Shown here: in pieces, positions 9,958-19,993 of the stretch
Layout of the letters: every line of letters starts with the position of its first letter
Position numbering within the stretch: the stretch's first letter is position 1
NCBI GenBank assembly: GCA_026196035.1
Contig: JAPHQX010000014.1
Location: 1-51,229, forward strand
DNA length: 51,229 bases
Direction: 5' to 3'
Source: Gammaproteobacteria bacterium
GTDB lineage: Bacteria > Pseudomonadota > Gammaproteobacteria > SZUA-229
The notes under the pieces: generated by a model
The model's input: the letters and a program-made list of their open reading frames with translations, nothing else
What the model was told of the DNA's origin: nothing
The model's database searches: none
Program-made: the position numbers and the translations under genes

Positions 9958-10380
9958 CTAGCTATTAAAATGTTTCTCAACTAGAGGAAATACTTCTTCT
10001 GATTCATAACGTACACGTTCTTTTATTAGTTCAAATATGGCATTTGATTCAGTAACAAAGGCAGCGTGATCTTTGGTTTCTTTTATTGCATGACACCAGA
10101 GTTTTACGTAATGAGTAAAACGTTTTTTGATGTTTTTGGCTGTTTCATGAAAATTTTGCGCAATGCTGCTAATGTCGGGGTTATGGTGTTTTGCTAATTC
10201 AGCATAGATGGTATTTTCTTCAAATACCAGATGCATCCAGACTTTCTCATTAAAGCGTTCAACCAGTTCACAAACATAGGGGTTGTTTATCAGTGATTTT
10301 TCTTTGGTGATTACCTGCAGGATATTAATCAGGTCAGATATTTCTGTATTTTGTTTTTTAAGTTCATCGAGTGTGTACAT
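9958..10380 (-). CDS. hemerythrin-like (HHE) domain protein
   Basis: 140 aa; helical, HLVFEENTIYAEL and RVRYESEEVFPLV motifs resembling the hemerythrin domain. Confidence 0.6.
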   Translation of the reverse strand: MYTLDELKKQNTEISDLINILQVITKEKSLINNPYVCELVERFNEKVWMHLVFEENTIYAELAKHHNPDISSIAQNFHETAKNIKKRFTHYVKLWCHAIKETKDHAAFVTESNAIFELIKERVRYESEEVFPLVEKHFNS

Positions 10381-10425
10381 ATTAGTGTCTTCTGGTTTGT
10401 TAGCTAAAATAATTTTGGTGAAAAG

Positions 10426-10793
10426 TTAGTGTGTTTCGACTGTCTGTTTTGCTTCTTTGCCACTGTAACGCGCATAAAAAACACAGCCAGTAAAGAAAAT
10501 AAAGCTTAGTGTGCTGATTAATAGTCCAAATATTCTGGATGCTTCAGCACTGGCATTCCAGATACCGATAATAAAATAAAACAGTGCCATATAAGCAGCC
10601 CATGCATGGGTATAGGCTTTACCATGCAGTATGCCTCGTAGCGGAAACATTAAGGGGCCGAGTTGAACTAACAGGGTGATGGAAATGAATTGTGGTTCCA
10701 GTGGTTTAATCCACAGGTGCCAGCAAAAAATGATTATCATCAATCCAAAATAACTGATTAAAGTCAGCCAGCGAAACAGAGTGATTTTGTTCA

Positions 10794-10794
<1 letters not shown>
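10426..10794 (-). CDS. DUF2069 family small membrane protein
   Basis: 122 aa hydrophobic protein adjacent to wrbA-like gene; consistent with DUF2069 context. Confidence 0.7.
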
Positions 10795-11390
<596 letters not shown>

Positions 11391-11744
11391 TTATAAAATC
11401 TCCAGGACATCTTCTGGTGGCCTTCCAAGTGCGGCTTTTTTGTTATTAATGAGAATCGGTCGCTCTATGAGTTTCGGGTATTTTACCATTGCCTGAATCA
11501 GTTGCTGGCGAGTCAGTGATTCATCATCAAGTTTGTTCTCAGCATATTCTGTTTCTTTTGTACGCATCAATTGTCTGGGTTCAAGGCCAAGCATATTGAG
11601 GATATTATCCAGTTCTTCTTCCGTAGGCGGGGTTTTCAGGTACTCAATAATATCGGGTTGAACACCCTTCGACTGTAATAATTCCAGGGTTTGACGGGAT
11701 TTTGAACAGCGTGGATTGTGAAGCATCGATATTTTCTGGCTCAT
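11391..11744 (-). CDS. arsenate reductase-like protein (ArsC/YfgD family)
   Basis: HNPRCSKSRQTLELLQ...IIEYLKTPPT...LIERPILI...ALGRPPEDVLEIL. Confidence 0.88.
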   Translation of the reverse strand: MSQKISMLHNPRCSKSRQTLELLQSKGVQPDIIEYLKTPPTEEELDNILNMLGLEPRQLMRTKETEYAENKLDDESLTRQQLIQAMVKYPKLIERPILINNKKAALGRPPEDVLEIL

Positions 11745-11859
11745 ATGGCTACCTGCAGGGGATCAATTTGATGATAAAGGATACTCCAATATGAGTATCG
11801 GGTAAAAGATGACCTGGGTCATAAAATGAGTTTAATTATGCCTGAAACCCTTAATATCC

Positions 11860-11888
11860 TTGACACTATGCAGGAGGGTTGCTACTTT
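11860..11888 (+). promoter_or_regulatory. candidate sigma70-type promoter for the LysM lipoprotein gene
   Basis: TTGACA (11860-11865), 17-nt spacer, TACTTT (11883-11888); -10 is a weak match. Confidence 0.4.
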
Positions 11889-11937
11889 TTATAAAGATAA
11901 GTTATTAATAATATATAAAGTCTTTGGAGACCATGCT

Positions 11938-12387
11938 ATGAAAACTGATTTTTTAGCCAAGCCACTCGTCATTTTAATGATGTCATTAGGCCTGGCTGTG
12001 GGCTGTGCATCAACTGAAGAAATGGCTGACAGTAGTACCCCTGCTGATCAGGTAGAGGCGCAACCTGTACAGGCAGAAGAGGCTGTAAGTGACTCTAGTC
12101 AGTCTTCGAGTTCAACTGATTCGTATACAGTAATGAGTGGCGATAATCTGTGGAACATTTCGGCTAAGGGTGATATTTATGCTAATCCTTACCAGTGGCC
12201 ACTGATTTATAAAGCCAATCGCAGCCAGATTAAAGACGCAGATCTGATTTATTCAGGTCAGGTGCTTGATATTGATCGTAATGCATCATCGTCTGATGTT
12301 GATGCCGCTATTGAGCATGCAAAAACTCGAGGCGCATGGTCGTTGGGTGTTGTTGAGGATTCGGATACGGCTTATCTGAACCAGTAA
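11938..12387 (+). CDS. LysM-domain putative lipoprotein
   Basis: MKTDFLAKPLVILMMSLGLAVGCAS lipobox; LysM-like SYTVMSGDNLWNISAKGDIYANPYQWPLIYKANRSQIKDADLIYSGQVLDI; start set at ATG 11938 (ORF-track TTG 11860 is part of a promoter-like TTGACA). Confidence 0.85.
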   Translation: MKTDFLAKPLVILMMSLGLAVGCASTEEMADSSTPADQVEAQPVQAEEAVSDSSQSSSSTDSYTVMSGDNLWNISAKGDIYANPYQWPLIYKANRSQIKDADLIYSGQVLDIDRNASSSDVDAAIEHAKTRGAWSLGVVEDSDTAYLNQ

Positions 12388-12404
12388 GCAAAAATATCAG
12401 CATG

Positions 12405-12433
12405 AAAAAGGCCCTTTCAAAGGGCCTTTTTTT
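12405..12433. terminator. rho-independent terminator, probably bidirectional between convergent lysM gene and hsp20
   Basis: AAAAAGGCCCTTTCAAAGGGCCTTTTTTT: perfect GC-rich hairpin flanked by A- and T-tracts. Confidence 0.85.
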
Positions 12434-12470
12434 ATGCCTGAAATAAATGATTTATTTTTAGCTTAGCTTG

Positions 12471-12908
12471 TTAGTTAACGGTTATTTTTCTGGCCTGTCT
12501 GGCTTCCTGTTTAGGAATGCTTACGGTCAGAACGCCATTTTTGTTTGTTGCTTCAATACCGTCAGCATTGACACCTTCAGGCATGGTGAAACGACGATAG
12601 AAAACACCGTGTTCGCGTTCAATGCGTTTGTAGCCTTCACGTTCAGTTTTCTTTTCACTTTCACGTTCACCTTTGATGGTCAAAATACCATTTTCCATAT
12701 GAATTTCAATATCTTTGGGATCAACACCCGGTATATCGGCTACTAGCAAATAGCCATTGGCTTCTTCTTTAATATCTACCGCAGGTGCCCAGTCACTGGT
12801 GACAACATCGGCATCATCTTCAGTTTTTGCTGGATAGCCATGAAATTGATTAATTTCATGTTGTAACTGGTCGAACAGGCTCCAGGGGTTGTAACGTCTA
12901 AGACTCAT
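12471..12908 (-). CDS. Hsp20 / alpha-crystallin family small heat shock protein
   Basis: MSLRRYNPWSLFDQLQHEINQF; alpha-crystallin core WAPAVDIKEEANGYLLVADIPGVDPKDIEI...GVFYRRFTMPEGVN...NGVLTVSIPK; GGAGG SD upstream of ATG 12908. Confidence 0.92.
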   Translation of the reverse strand: MSLRRYNPWSLFDQLQHEINQFHGYPAKTEDDADVVTSDWAPAVDIKEEANGYLLVADIPGVDPKDIEIHMENGILTIKGERESEKKTEREGYKRIEREHGVFYRRFTMPEGVNADGIEATNKNGVLTVSIPKQEARQARKITVN

Positions 12909-12952
12909 TTTAATTACCTCCAAAAAAAATCTAATCTACTTGTATAACCGAT

Positions 12953-12980
12953 ATATCGGGTTAATTTCAGTATTTTCAAG
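12953..12980 (-). promoter_or_regulatory. candidate sigma32 (RpoH) heat-shock promoter of hsp20
   Basis: Minus strand: CTTGAAA (12980-12974), 13-nt spacer, CCCGATAT (12960-12953), close to CTTGAAA-N13-15-CCCCATNT. Confidence 0.6.
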
Positions 12981-13055
12981 GGCTGTTAATTTAGGCCTCT
13001 TGCTGAAGGTAAATCTGGTATCATTTTGTTGAATTTCAAGAGGGGAAAACAGGTT

Positions 13056-14129
13056 TTGAGTAAACAAGGTTTACAGTTGATACGTCCAGAAATACAGGCA
13101 TTGTCTGCCTATCATGTGCCTGATCCAGGTGATCTTATTAAGCTGGATGCAATGGAAAATCCCTATTCATTACCTGAAGAGCTGGTTCAGCAGTGGTTAA
13201 GTGAATTGGCTGATGCGCCATTAAATCGTTACCCTGATCCCGCCGCAAAACAGTTAACAAATAAAATTCGTCAGTACATGGAGGTACCGTCAGAGTCTGA
13301 GTTGATGCTGGGTAATGGTTCCGATGAGCTGATTCAGATTATTGCTATGAGTGTTGCGCGCTCGGGTCAGAAAATTATGGCGCCTGATCCGGGATTTGTA
13401 ATGTACAAAATGATTTCAATTTTTGTTGGCATGGATTATATCGGTGTGCCATTAAAAGATGATTTTTCACTTGATATGTCCGCGATGCTGGCAGGCATTA
13501 AGCAACATCAACCGGCGATTATCTTTCTGGCTTATCCCAATAACCCAACGGGTAACCTGTTTGATGAAGCTGATATTATTGAAATATTAAATGCAGCTGA
13601 AGGTCTGGTTGTTGTTGATGAAGCATACCACCCGTTTGCATGCACCAGTTTTATGAACCGCCTGAATGATTTTGAAAATTTACTGGTCATGCGTACAGTT
13701 TCAAAAATGGGGCTTGCAGGCTTGCGTTTGGGCGTGCTGGCAGGTTCAAAAATATTGCTCAATGAATTTGATAAAGTGCGTTTGCCTTACAATATTAATG
13801 TGCTGACCCAGATCAGTGCGCTATTTGCATTGCAGCATGCAGATATATTTGAAGAACAGGCCGCCAGCATTCGTCAACAAAGGACGTGGTTATTTAATGA
13901 ATTAAAAACAATTGACGATTTTGATGTTTATCCCAGTGCGGCAAATTTTATTTTAGTGCGTTTAAAAAAAGGCGGCGCTAATCAGGTTTTTGAGGCGTTA
14001 AAAAAATCCGGTGTACTGATTAAGAATTTAAATTCTGCGGGTGGGATGCTGACTGAGTGTTTGCGCATTACTGTCGGGACAGCCGATGAAAATCAGGTTT
14101 TTATTCAGGCCTTAAAAAAAATAATTTAA
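13056..14129 (+). CDS. hisC: histidinol-phosphate aminotransferase
   Basis: Class I/II aminotransferase: LDAMENPYSLP, LGNGSDELIQII, AYPNNPTGNLF, VVVDEAYHPF, RTVSKMGLAGLRLG; start uncertain (TTG 13026 or TTG 13056). Confidence 0.88.
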   Translation: MSKQGLQLIRPEIQALSAYHVPDPGDLIKLDAMENPYSLPEELVQQWLSELADAPLNRYPDPAAKQLTNKIRQYMEVPSESELMLGNGSDELIQIIAMSVARSGQKIMAPDPGFVMYKMISIFVGMDYIGVPLKDDFSLDMSAMLAGIKQHQPAIIFLAYPNNPTGNLFDEADIIEILNAAEGLVVVDEAYHPFACTSFMNRLNDFENLLVMRTVSKMGLAGLRLGVLAGSKILLNEFDKVRLPYNINVLTQISALFALQHADIFEEQAASIRQQRTWLFNELKTIDDFDVYPSAANFILVRLKKGGANQVFEALKKSGVLIKNLNSAGGMLTECLRITVGTADENQVFIQALKKII

Positions 14130-14139
14130 TTAAGTTACT

Positions 14140-15240
14140 TTAATTGCTGGATTCTGGTCGCTGATCGAGTATCGCCTGAGTTATGAAGCTCTGGCGTTCG
14201 CGAATACCACTGATTTCGATTTTATCCCCGGGCCGGCCTCTGGCAACTATATCCAGTACGTCACGGGTATCACGAATCATAAGTTGATTAATTTGAGTAA
14301 TAATATCGCCAACTGCAAGTTTGGCTTTATCCGCCGGGCCATTTTCAAAGACGTCAGTAATTAATACACCCTGTATATTGCTTAAGCCTATTTGTTGTAA
14401 CATCTGGGGATTCAGATCAACGCCTTCAACACCCAGCCAGCCTCGAACCACGCCGCCTTTTTCAATAATTTGTTGCATAACACTTAATGCCATATTGGCA
14501 GGTATGGCAAAACTGATACCCTGATAGCTACCTGATGGTGTAAAGATAGCGGAATTAATGCCGACAATTTCTCCTCGGGTATTAATTAATGCACCACCGG
14601 AATTACCAGGGTTAATGGCGGCATCGGTCTGGATAAAGTTTTCATAAGTATTAAGCCCAACTCGATTACGACCTGTTGCGCTGATGATGCCCTGGGTAAC
14701 GGTCTGACCAATGCCATAGGGATTGCCAATGGCTAAAACAATATCACCGACACTGGTGGTATGTGCGTCAGCAAAACGAATACTAATATGTTTTGTATGT
14801 TCGATGGTCAGAACAGCAAGATCAGTATCAGGATCAGAACCCACAATAGAAGCCTGAGTTTTATGGCCATCATTGAAAGTAACCATGATAGCGTCGGCTT
14901 TAGAGATGACATGATAATTGGTTAATATATGGCCATTATTATCAACAATAACGCCTGATCCCTGGCTGGGTTTTATGCTGGGTTTGTTTTTATTATTTCC
15001 AAAGGGATCAAGCAGGGAAGGTATCTGTTCGTTATAACGAAAGGCCTGTATGCTAACCACTGCGGGCGAAGCTATGGCTACAGCATTAGCATAGGAGCTG
15101 GGTGCATCAGTTTGTACAGCATGATGGTCAAATCCATTTTGTGTTGTGTTAGGCCACAGGCTCAGAATGAGTGCGCCGATAATTAAACCGGCTATCGCCC
15201 AGCCCAGCAGAAAATGTGTAGAATGCTTTTTATTAATCAT
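14140..15240 (-). CDS. DegS/AlgW-type membrane-anchored serine protease with one PDZ domain
   Basis: 366 aa, N-terminal TM segment; trypsin triad TNYHVIS, DPDTDLAVL, NPGNSGGALIN; C-terminal PDZ; beside hisC. Confidence 0.88.
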   Translation of the reverse strand: MINKKHSTHFLLGWAIAGLIIGALILSLWPNTTQNGFDHHAVQTDAPSSYANAVAIASPAVVSIQAFRYNEQIPSLLDPFGNNKNKPSIKPSQGSGVIVDNNGHILTNYHVISKADAIMVTFNDGHKTQASIVGSDPDTDLAVLTIEHTKHISIRFADAHTTSVGDIVLAIGNPYGIGQTVTQGIISATGRNRVGLNTYENFIQTDAAINPGNSGGALINTRGEIVGINSAIFTPSGSYQGISFAIPANMALSVMQQIIEKGGVVRGWLGVEGVDLNPQMLQQIGLSNIQGVLITDVFENGPADKAKLAVGDIITQINQLMIRDTRDVLDIVARGRPGDKIEISGIRERQSFITQAILDQRPESSN

Positions 15241-15273
15241 ATTTTTTTACCAGTTTCCAACTGGAGGATAACC

Positions 15274-16035
15274 ATGGCTCGACTCAGGCAGCTTGTAAAT
15301 TATTGTAATGAACTGCTTCGTGTACAGGACTTCAGGGATTATTGCCCAAATGGCCTCCAGGTTGAAGGAAAAGAAGAAGTAAAAAAGATAATTTCCGGTG
15401 TCACGGCCTGTCAGGATTTAATCGAGCGTGCTGTAGAAATAAATGCCGATGCCATTCTGGTGCATCATGGTTATTTCTGGAAGTCTGAAGATGCTTCTAT
15501 TGTTGGCATCAAAAAAAATCGCATTGCTGCACTGCTGGAGAATAATATTAGTTTACTGGCTTACCATTTGCCACTGGATGCTCATGGCGATTATGGAAAT
15601 AACGTGACCCTGGCGCGTTATCTCGACATTATGGTTAAGGGCTGTGTCGAGCAGGGGCCAGCAAAGGGCCTGCTCTGGTATGGTGAACTTGAAAAGGCAC
15701 TATCTGCAGAGCAGTTTAGCCAGCATCTGGCTGGTCGGCTCAATCGTCAGCCGCTACATCTGGCATCGTCACGTCAGCAGGCTATTAAAACCATTGGCTG
15801 GTGTACCGGGGGTGCGCAGGCTTATATAGAGCAGGCAGCTGAACTGGGTCTGGATGCCTATGTCAGTGGGGAAGTCTCAGAACAGACTTTTCATCTGGCC
15901 CGTGAGCTGGATATTCATTATTTTGCTGCCGGGCATCATGCCACTGAGTCTTATGGCGTACAGGCTTTAGGGCATCATCTGGCGGAGCAGTTTGATCTTG
16001 AATTTGAGTTTATTGACGTTTCTAATCCTGTTTAA
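15274..16035 (+). CDS. Nif3-like dinuclear metal center protein
   Basis: YCPNGLQVEG, ADAILVHHGYFW, AYHLPLDAH, YVSGEVSEQ, AAGHHATE; start ATG 15274 with GGAGG upstream. Confidence 0.88.
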   Translation: MARLRQLVNYCNELLRVQDFRDYCPNGLQVEGKEEVKKIISGVTACQDLIERAVEINADAILVHHGYFWKSEDASIVGIKKNRIAALLENNISLLAYHLPLDAHGDYGNNVTLARYLDIMVKGCVEQGPAKGLLWYGELEKALSAEQFSQHLAGRLNRQPLHLASSRQQAIKTIGWCTGGAQAYIEQAAELGLDAYVSGEVSEQTFHLARELDIHYFAAGHHATESYGVQALGHHLAEQFDLEFEFIDVSNPV

Positions 16036-16107
16036 GCAAATGATTGATTTGCGCCTCCAGTGCTTTTACATAAGTCACTGATATCAATAGAATAAAATAA
16101 ATAAGAC

Positions 16108-16136
16108 TTGGCTAAAATACTAATTTCGGCTATGAT
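16108..16136 (+). promoter_or_regulatory. candidate sigma70 promoter for petABC
   Basis: TTGGCT, exactly 17-nt spacer, TATGAT; upstream of petA start 16263. Confidence 0.6.
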
Positions 16137-16262
16137 ACGCGCGCGATTTTGTCCATGTTTGTTCGGCTTGATCAGCTCAGATTTCATGTTTTCGAAACCT
16201 TGCAGATAGTGCAATCAGGCTCGGAGACCCGTTTTTTTATTTTTTATGTAAGAGAGGTAGTC

Positions 16263-16856
16263 ATGGCTACAGAGGGCGTAGATAAAGATAAGCGCCGCTT
16301 TCTGACGGCTAGTACCGCTGTGGTTGGTGCTGTAGGTGCAGGTTTTGTTGCTGTTCCTTTTATTGCATCATGGTCACCCAGTGAACGTGCTAAGACCGCA
16401 GGTGCTCCCGTTGAAGTGGATATCAGTAAATTACAGGACGGTCAGAAAGTAACGGTTGAATGGCGTGGTAAGCCCGTCTGGATCGTAAAGAGAACTCAGA
16501 AGAGTCTGGATGAACTGGCCACACTTGATGATGGTCTGCGTGATCCGGCGTCTGAGAATGTTCAGCAGCCAGCCTATGCTCAGAATCCCTCTCGTTCAAT
16601 TAAACCAGAAATTCTGGTTCTGGTGGGTATTTGTACGCATCTGGGTTGTTCGCCGACCTATCGTCCAGAACTGGGTGCCGCTGATTTGGGTGCCGACTGG
16701 AAAGGCGGTTTCTTCTGCCCCTGTCATGGTTCTAAATTTGACCTGGCAGGTCGTGTTTATTCAGGTGTACCTGCGCCATTGAATCTTGAAGTGCCTCCAC
16801 ACTTTTATAAGAGTGATCGCGTTATTCTGATTGGTGAAGATGGAGGAGCGGCATAA
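16263..16856 (+). CDS. petA: ubiquinol-cytochrome c reductase iron-sulfur (Rieske) subunit
   Basis: Rieske motifs CTHLGCSP and CPCHGSKFD; N-terminal RRRFLTASTAVVGAVG-type region; start ATG 16263. Confidence 0.93.
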   Translation: MATEGVDKDKRRFLTASTAVVGAVGAGFVAVPFIASWSPSERAKTAGAPVEVDISKLQDGQKVTVEWRGKPVWIVKRTQKSLDELATLDDGLRDPASENVQQPAYAQNPSRSIKPEILVLVGICTHLGCSPTYRPELGAADLGADWKGGFFCPCHGSKFDLAGRVYSGVPAPLNLEVPPHFYKSDRVILIGEDGGAA

Positions 16857-18070
16857 TGTTACAGGGTTTATTAAACTGGGTTGATGATCGCTTCCCACTG
16901 ACCAAGATGTGGAATGAGCATCTGGCTGAATACTACGCACCGAAGAACTTTAACTTCTGGTATTTCTTCGGTTCACTTGCCCTGCTGGTTCTGGTTATAC
17001 AGATTATTTCAGGTATTTTCCTGACCATGCATTACAAGCCTGATGGCGCTACAGCATTTGCCTCTGTTGAATATATCATGCGTGATGTACCTTACGGCTG
17101 GCTGATTCGTTATATTCATTCAACCGGTGCAACTGCATTTTTCGTTGTGGTTTATCTGCACATGTTCCGTGGATTGATGTACGGCTCATATAAACAGCCT
17201 CGTGAACTGATCTGGTTGTTCGGTATGTTCATTTACCTGGTGCTGATGGCTGAAGCTTTCATGGGTTATCTGTTGCCATGGGGTCAGATGTCATACTGGG
17301 GCGCACAGGTTATTATTTCACTGTTTGGTGCCTTACCTATTATTGGTGAGCCGTTAACTCTGTGGATTCGTGGTGACTATGTTATTTCTGATGCCACATT
17401 GAATCGTTTCTTTGCCCTGCATGTTATCGCGCTGCCGATAGTTTTACTGGGTCTGGTGGTTGCACATATTCTTGCCCTGCATGAAGTCGGTTCTAATAAT
17501 CCAGAAGGCGTTGAAATCAAGAAAAACAAAGATGCAAATGGCATTCCTGTTGACGGTATTCCTTTCCATCCTTACTACACAGTGAAAGATATTCTGGGTG
17601 TGGTTGTATTCCTGATTTTCTTCTCTGCGGTATTGTTCTTCATGCCTGAAGGCGGTGGTTATATGCTTGAGCATGCTAACTTTATTCCTTCTGATCCATT
17701 GAAAACCCCTGAGCATATTGCACCGGTCTGGTATTTCACACCTTTCTATGCGATTTTGCGTGCAGTGCCTGACAAACTGTTTGGTGTTATAGCAATGGGT
17801 GCGGCAATTGTTGTGTTATTCCTACTGCCATGGATTGATCAGTGTAAAGTTAAATCGATTCGTTATCGTTCAGTGATATATAAAGCAAATCTTACAGCAT
17901 TTGTTATTTCATTCCTGGTATTGGGCTGGTTAGGTATGGAGCCTGCTACACCGGGTAAAACACTGGCAGCTCAATTCTTTAGCCTGGTTTACTTTGGTTT
18001 CTTTGTTGTGCTTTATGTGACATCGAAGAATGAGAAAACCAAGCCTGTACCAGAGAGGATTACAAAATGA
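16856..18070 (+). CDS. petB: cytochrome b of bc1 complex
   Basis: 404 aa; YFGSLALLVLVIQIISGIFLTMHY, LLPWGQMSYWGAQVIISLF, PEHIAPVWYFTPFYAILRAVP. Confidence 0.95.
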   Translation: MLQGLLNWVDDRFPLTKMWNEHLAEYYAPKNFNFWYFFGSLALLVLVIQIISGIFLTMHYKPDGATAFASVEYIMRDVPYGWLIRYIHSTGATAFFVVVYLHMFRGLMYGSYKQPRELIWLFGMFIYLVLMAEAFMGYLLPWGQMSYWGAQVIISLFGALPIIGEPLTLWIRGDYVISDATLNRFFALHVIALPIVLLGLVVAHILALHEVGSNNPEGVEIKKNKDANGIPVDGIPFHPYYTVKDILGVVVFLIFFSAVLFFMPEGGGYMLEHANFIPSDPLKTPEHIAPVWYFTPFYAILRAVPDKLFGVIAMGAAIVVLFLLPWIDQCKVKSIRYRSVIYKANLTAFVISFLVLGWLGMEPATPGKTLAAQFFSLVYFGFFVVLYVTSKNEKTKPVPERITK

Positions 18071-18819
18071 GAAACTTATTAATTGCATTTTTCTTATTCG
18101 TTCCTTCACTGGTAATGGCTGCAGGTGGCGCACATCTTGATCATGCGCCTATTGATCTGACGGATACTGATTCACTAAAACGTGGTGCTAAATCATTTGC
18201 CAGCTATTGTTTAAGTTGTCACAGTGCTGAGTACATGCGTTATAACCGTATTGGTAGTGATCTGGGTATGACAGATGTTGAAGTTGCTCAGGATCTGGTA
18301 TCAACCCGTGACGCAAAAGGCGAAAAAACCAAAATCGGCGAATTAATGAAAGTTGCCATGACAGAAGATTATGCAAAACAGGCTTTTGGTACCAAAATTC
18401 CAGGCCTCTCTGTTATCGCACGCGCAAAAGGTGCTGATTATCTGTACACATATTTGCGTACTTTCTACCTGGATGATTCACGTCCAACAGGCATGAATAA
18501 TATTGCCTTTGCTGACGTCGGTATGCCACATGTATTGTGGGAGCTCCAGGGCTTGCAGAAAGCTAACTATAAAACTGAAACCGATGCTGATGGAAACGAA
18601 AAACAGGTTTTCGTTAACATGGAAATGGTTAAGCCAGGTAAGTTAAGCAAAGAAGAGTACGATGCTTTTGTCGCCGATCTGGTTAATTTCATGGTTTACA
18701 TGGGCGAGCCAGTACAGCTTGAGCGTAAGAGCCTTGGTATTAAGGTTCTAATTTTCCTCTTCATTCTTGCGATCCTTGCATATCTGTTGAAGAAGGAATA
18801 CTGGAAGGACATACATTAA
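18067..18819 (+). CDS. petC: cytochrome c1
   Basis: Heme motif CLSCH, YLYTYLRTFYLDDSRPTGMNN, C-terminal TM; 4-nt overlap with petB. Confidence 0.93.
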   Translation: MRNLLIAFFLFVPSLVMAAGGAHLDHAPIDLTDTDSLKRGAKSFASYCLSCHSAEYMRYNRIGSDLGMTDVEVAQDLVSTRDAKGEKTKIGELMKVAMTEDYAKQAFGTKIPGLSVIARAKGADYLYTYLRTFYLDDSRPTGMNNIAFADVGMPHVLWELQGLQKANYKTETDADGNEKQVFVNMEMVKPGKLSKEEYDAFVADLVNFMVYMGEPVQLERKSLGIKVLIFLFILAILAYLLKKEYWKDIH

Positions 18820-18889
18820 TTCAGAACAATACACATGGACGTGTTGTTTTATTGTTTTCTGAAAACTAATTCACACCGAGGTTATTAAC

Positions 18890-19525
18890 ATGGCGGCGAA
18901 CAATGCACTCGCCAATCGTAGATCAGTAATGAATCTATTTTCTGCGCCCGCATGTCCATATTGTCATAGGACACGTCTGGTTTTAGCAGAAAAAGATATT
19001 ACTTTTGATACGTTTGATGTCGATTTAAATAAAATGCCGGAAGATCTTTCCGAATTGAACCCATACAACACTGTGCCTACCCTGGTTGATCGTGATCTGG
19101 TGTTATATGACTCAAGAGTGATTATTGAATATCTGGATGAGCGTTTTCCACATCCACCATTGATGCCGGTAGACCCGGTCTCACGTGCAAAAACGCGTCT
19201 GGCTTTGCATCGAGTGGAAGCAGACTGGTATCCATTAATGGAAGATATTCTAATAGGTACAGAAAAAGCGGCAACTAAGGCTCGTAAATCTTTGCGTGAG
19301 AGTCTGATTGCTGCAGCTGAAGTATTTGCAGCAATGCCTTATTTCTTAAGTCAGGATTTCAGTCTCGTTGATGCAACTATTGCGCCTGTACTTTGGCGTT
19401 TACCAGTTCTGGGTATAGAGCTACCTAAAGAGGCACAGGCAGTTCTGGATTATGCGGATCGTATATTTGAGCGTGAAACTTTCCAGGAAAGTCTATCAGA
19501 AGCTGAAAAGGAAATGCGGCTTTAA
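18890..19525 (+). CDS. sspA: stringent starvation protein A (GST-fold)
   Basis: NRRSVMNLFSAPACPYCHRTRLVLAEKDI; next to sspB. Confidence 0.92.
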   Translation: MAANNALANRRSVMNLFSAPACPYCHRTRLVLAEKDITFDTFDVDLNKMPEDLSELNPYNTVPTLVDRDLVLYDSRVIIEYLDERFPHPPLMPVDPVSRAKTRLALHRVEADWYPLMEDILIGTEKAATKARKSLRESLIAAAEVFAAMPYFLSQDFSLVDATIAPVLWRLPVLGIELPKEAQAVLDYADRIFERETFQESLSEAEKEMRL

Positions 19526-19584
19526 TATTATGACCATCGGTTTTTCCGGTGGTTGTTTTAATCCGGATATGTTGAAATACAGGC

Positions 19585-19980
19585 ATGACATCTAGTCGTC
19601 CATATCTTATACGTGCGCTTTATCAATGGATTGTTGATAATGGTGTAACACCTTATATTCTTGTCGATGCACTTGTTGATGGTGTTGATGTCCCTGCGCA
19701 GTATATTCAGGATAATAAAATAGTTCTTAATATTGCCCCTACAGCTGTACATGGCCTTACTCTAGGCGATGATGTAATTACGTTTAATGCTCGTTTTAGT
19801 GGTAAATCTACTAATCTTTTTGTACCCGTTGAAGCGGTATTGGCTATTTATGCGCGTGAAAATGGTCAGGGGATGATGTTCAGTGAAGAGCCGCAGGAAC
19901 CCGAGCCACCCACTGATGGTGATGGTCCAGCAGACGATTCTGATTCATCAGGTAAGCCGAATCTTAGGGTTGTAAAATAA
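19585..19980 (+). CDS. sspB: ClpXP protease specificity-enhancing factor SspB
   Basis: SSRPYLIRALYQWIVDNGVTPYILVDA...FNARFSGKSTNLFVPVEAVLAIYARENGQGMMF; acidic tail with NLRVVK end. Confidence 0.93.
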   Translation: MTSSRPYLIRALYQWIVDNGVTPYILVDALVDGVDVPAQYIQDNKIVLNIAPTAVHGLTLGDDVITFNARFSGKSTNLFVPVEAVLAIYARENGQGMMFSEEPQEPEPPTDGDGPADDSDSSGKPNLRVVK

Positions 19981-19993
19981 ATAAGTTTAAGAG

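Noticed and set aside
16036-16052. GCAAAT-GATTG-ATTTGC inverted repeat after the nif3-like gene
   Set aside because: Only 6 bp, AT-rich, no T-run; insufficient for a terminator or operator call.
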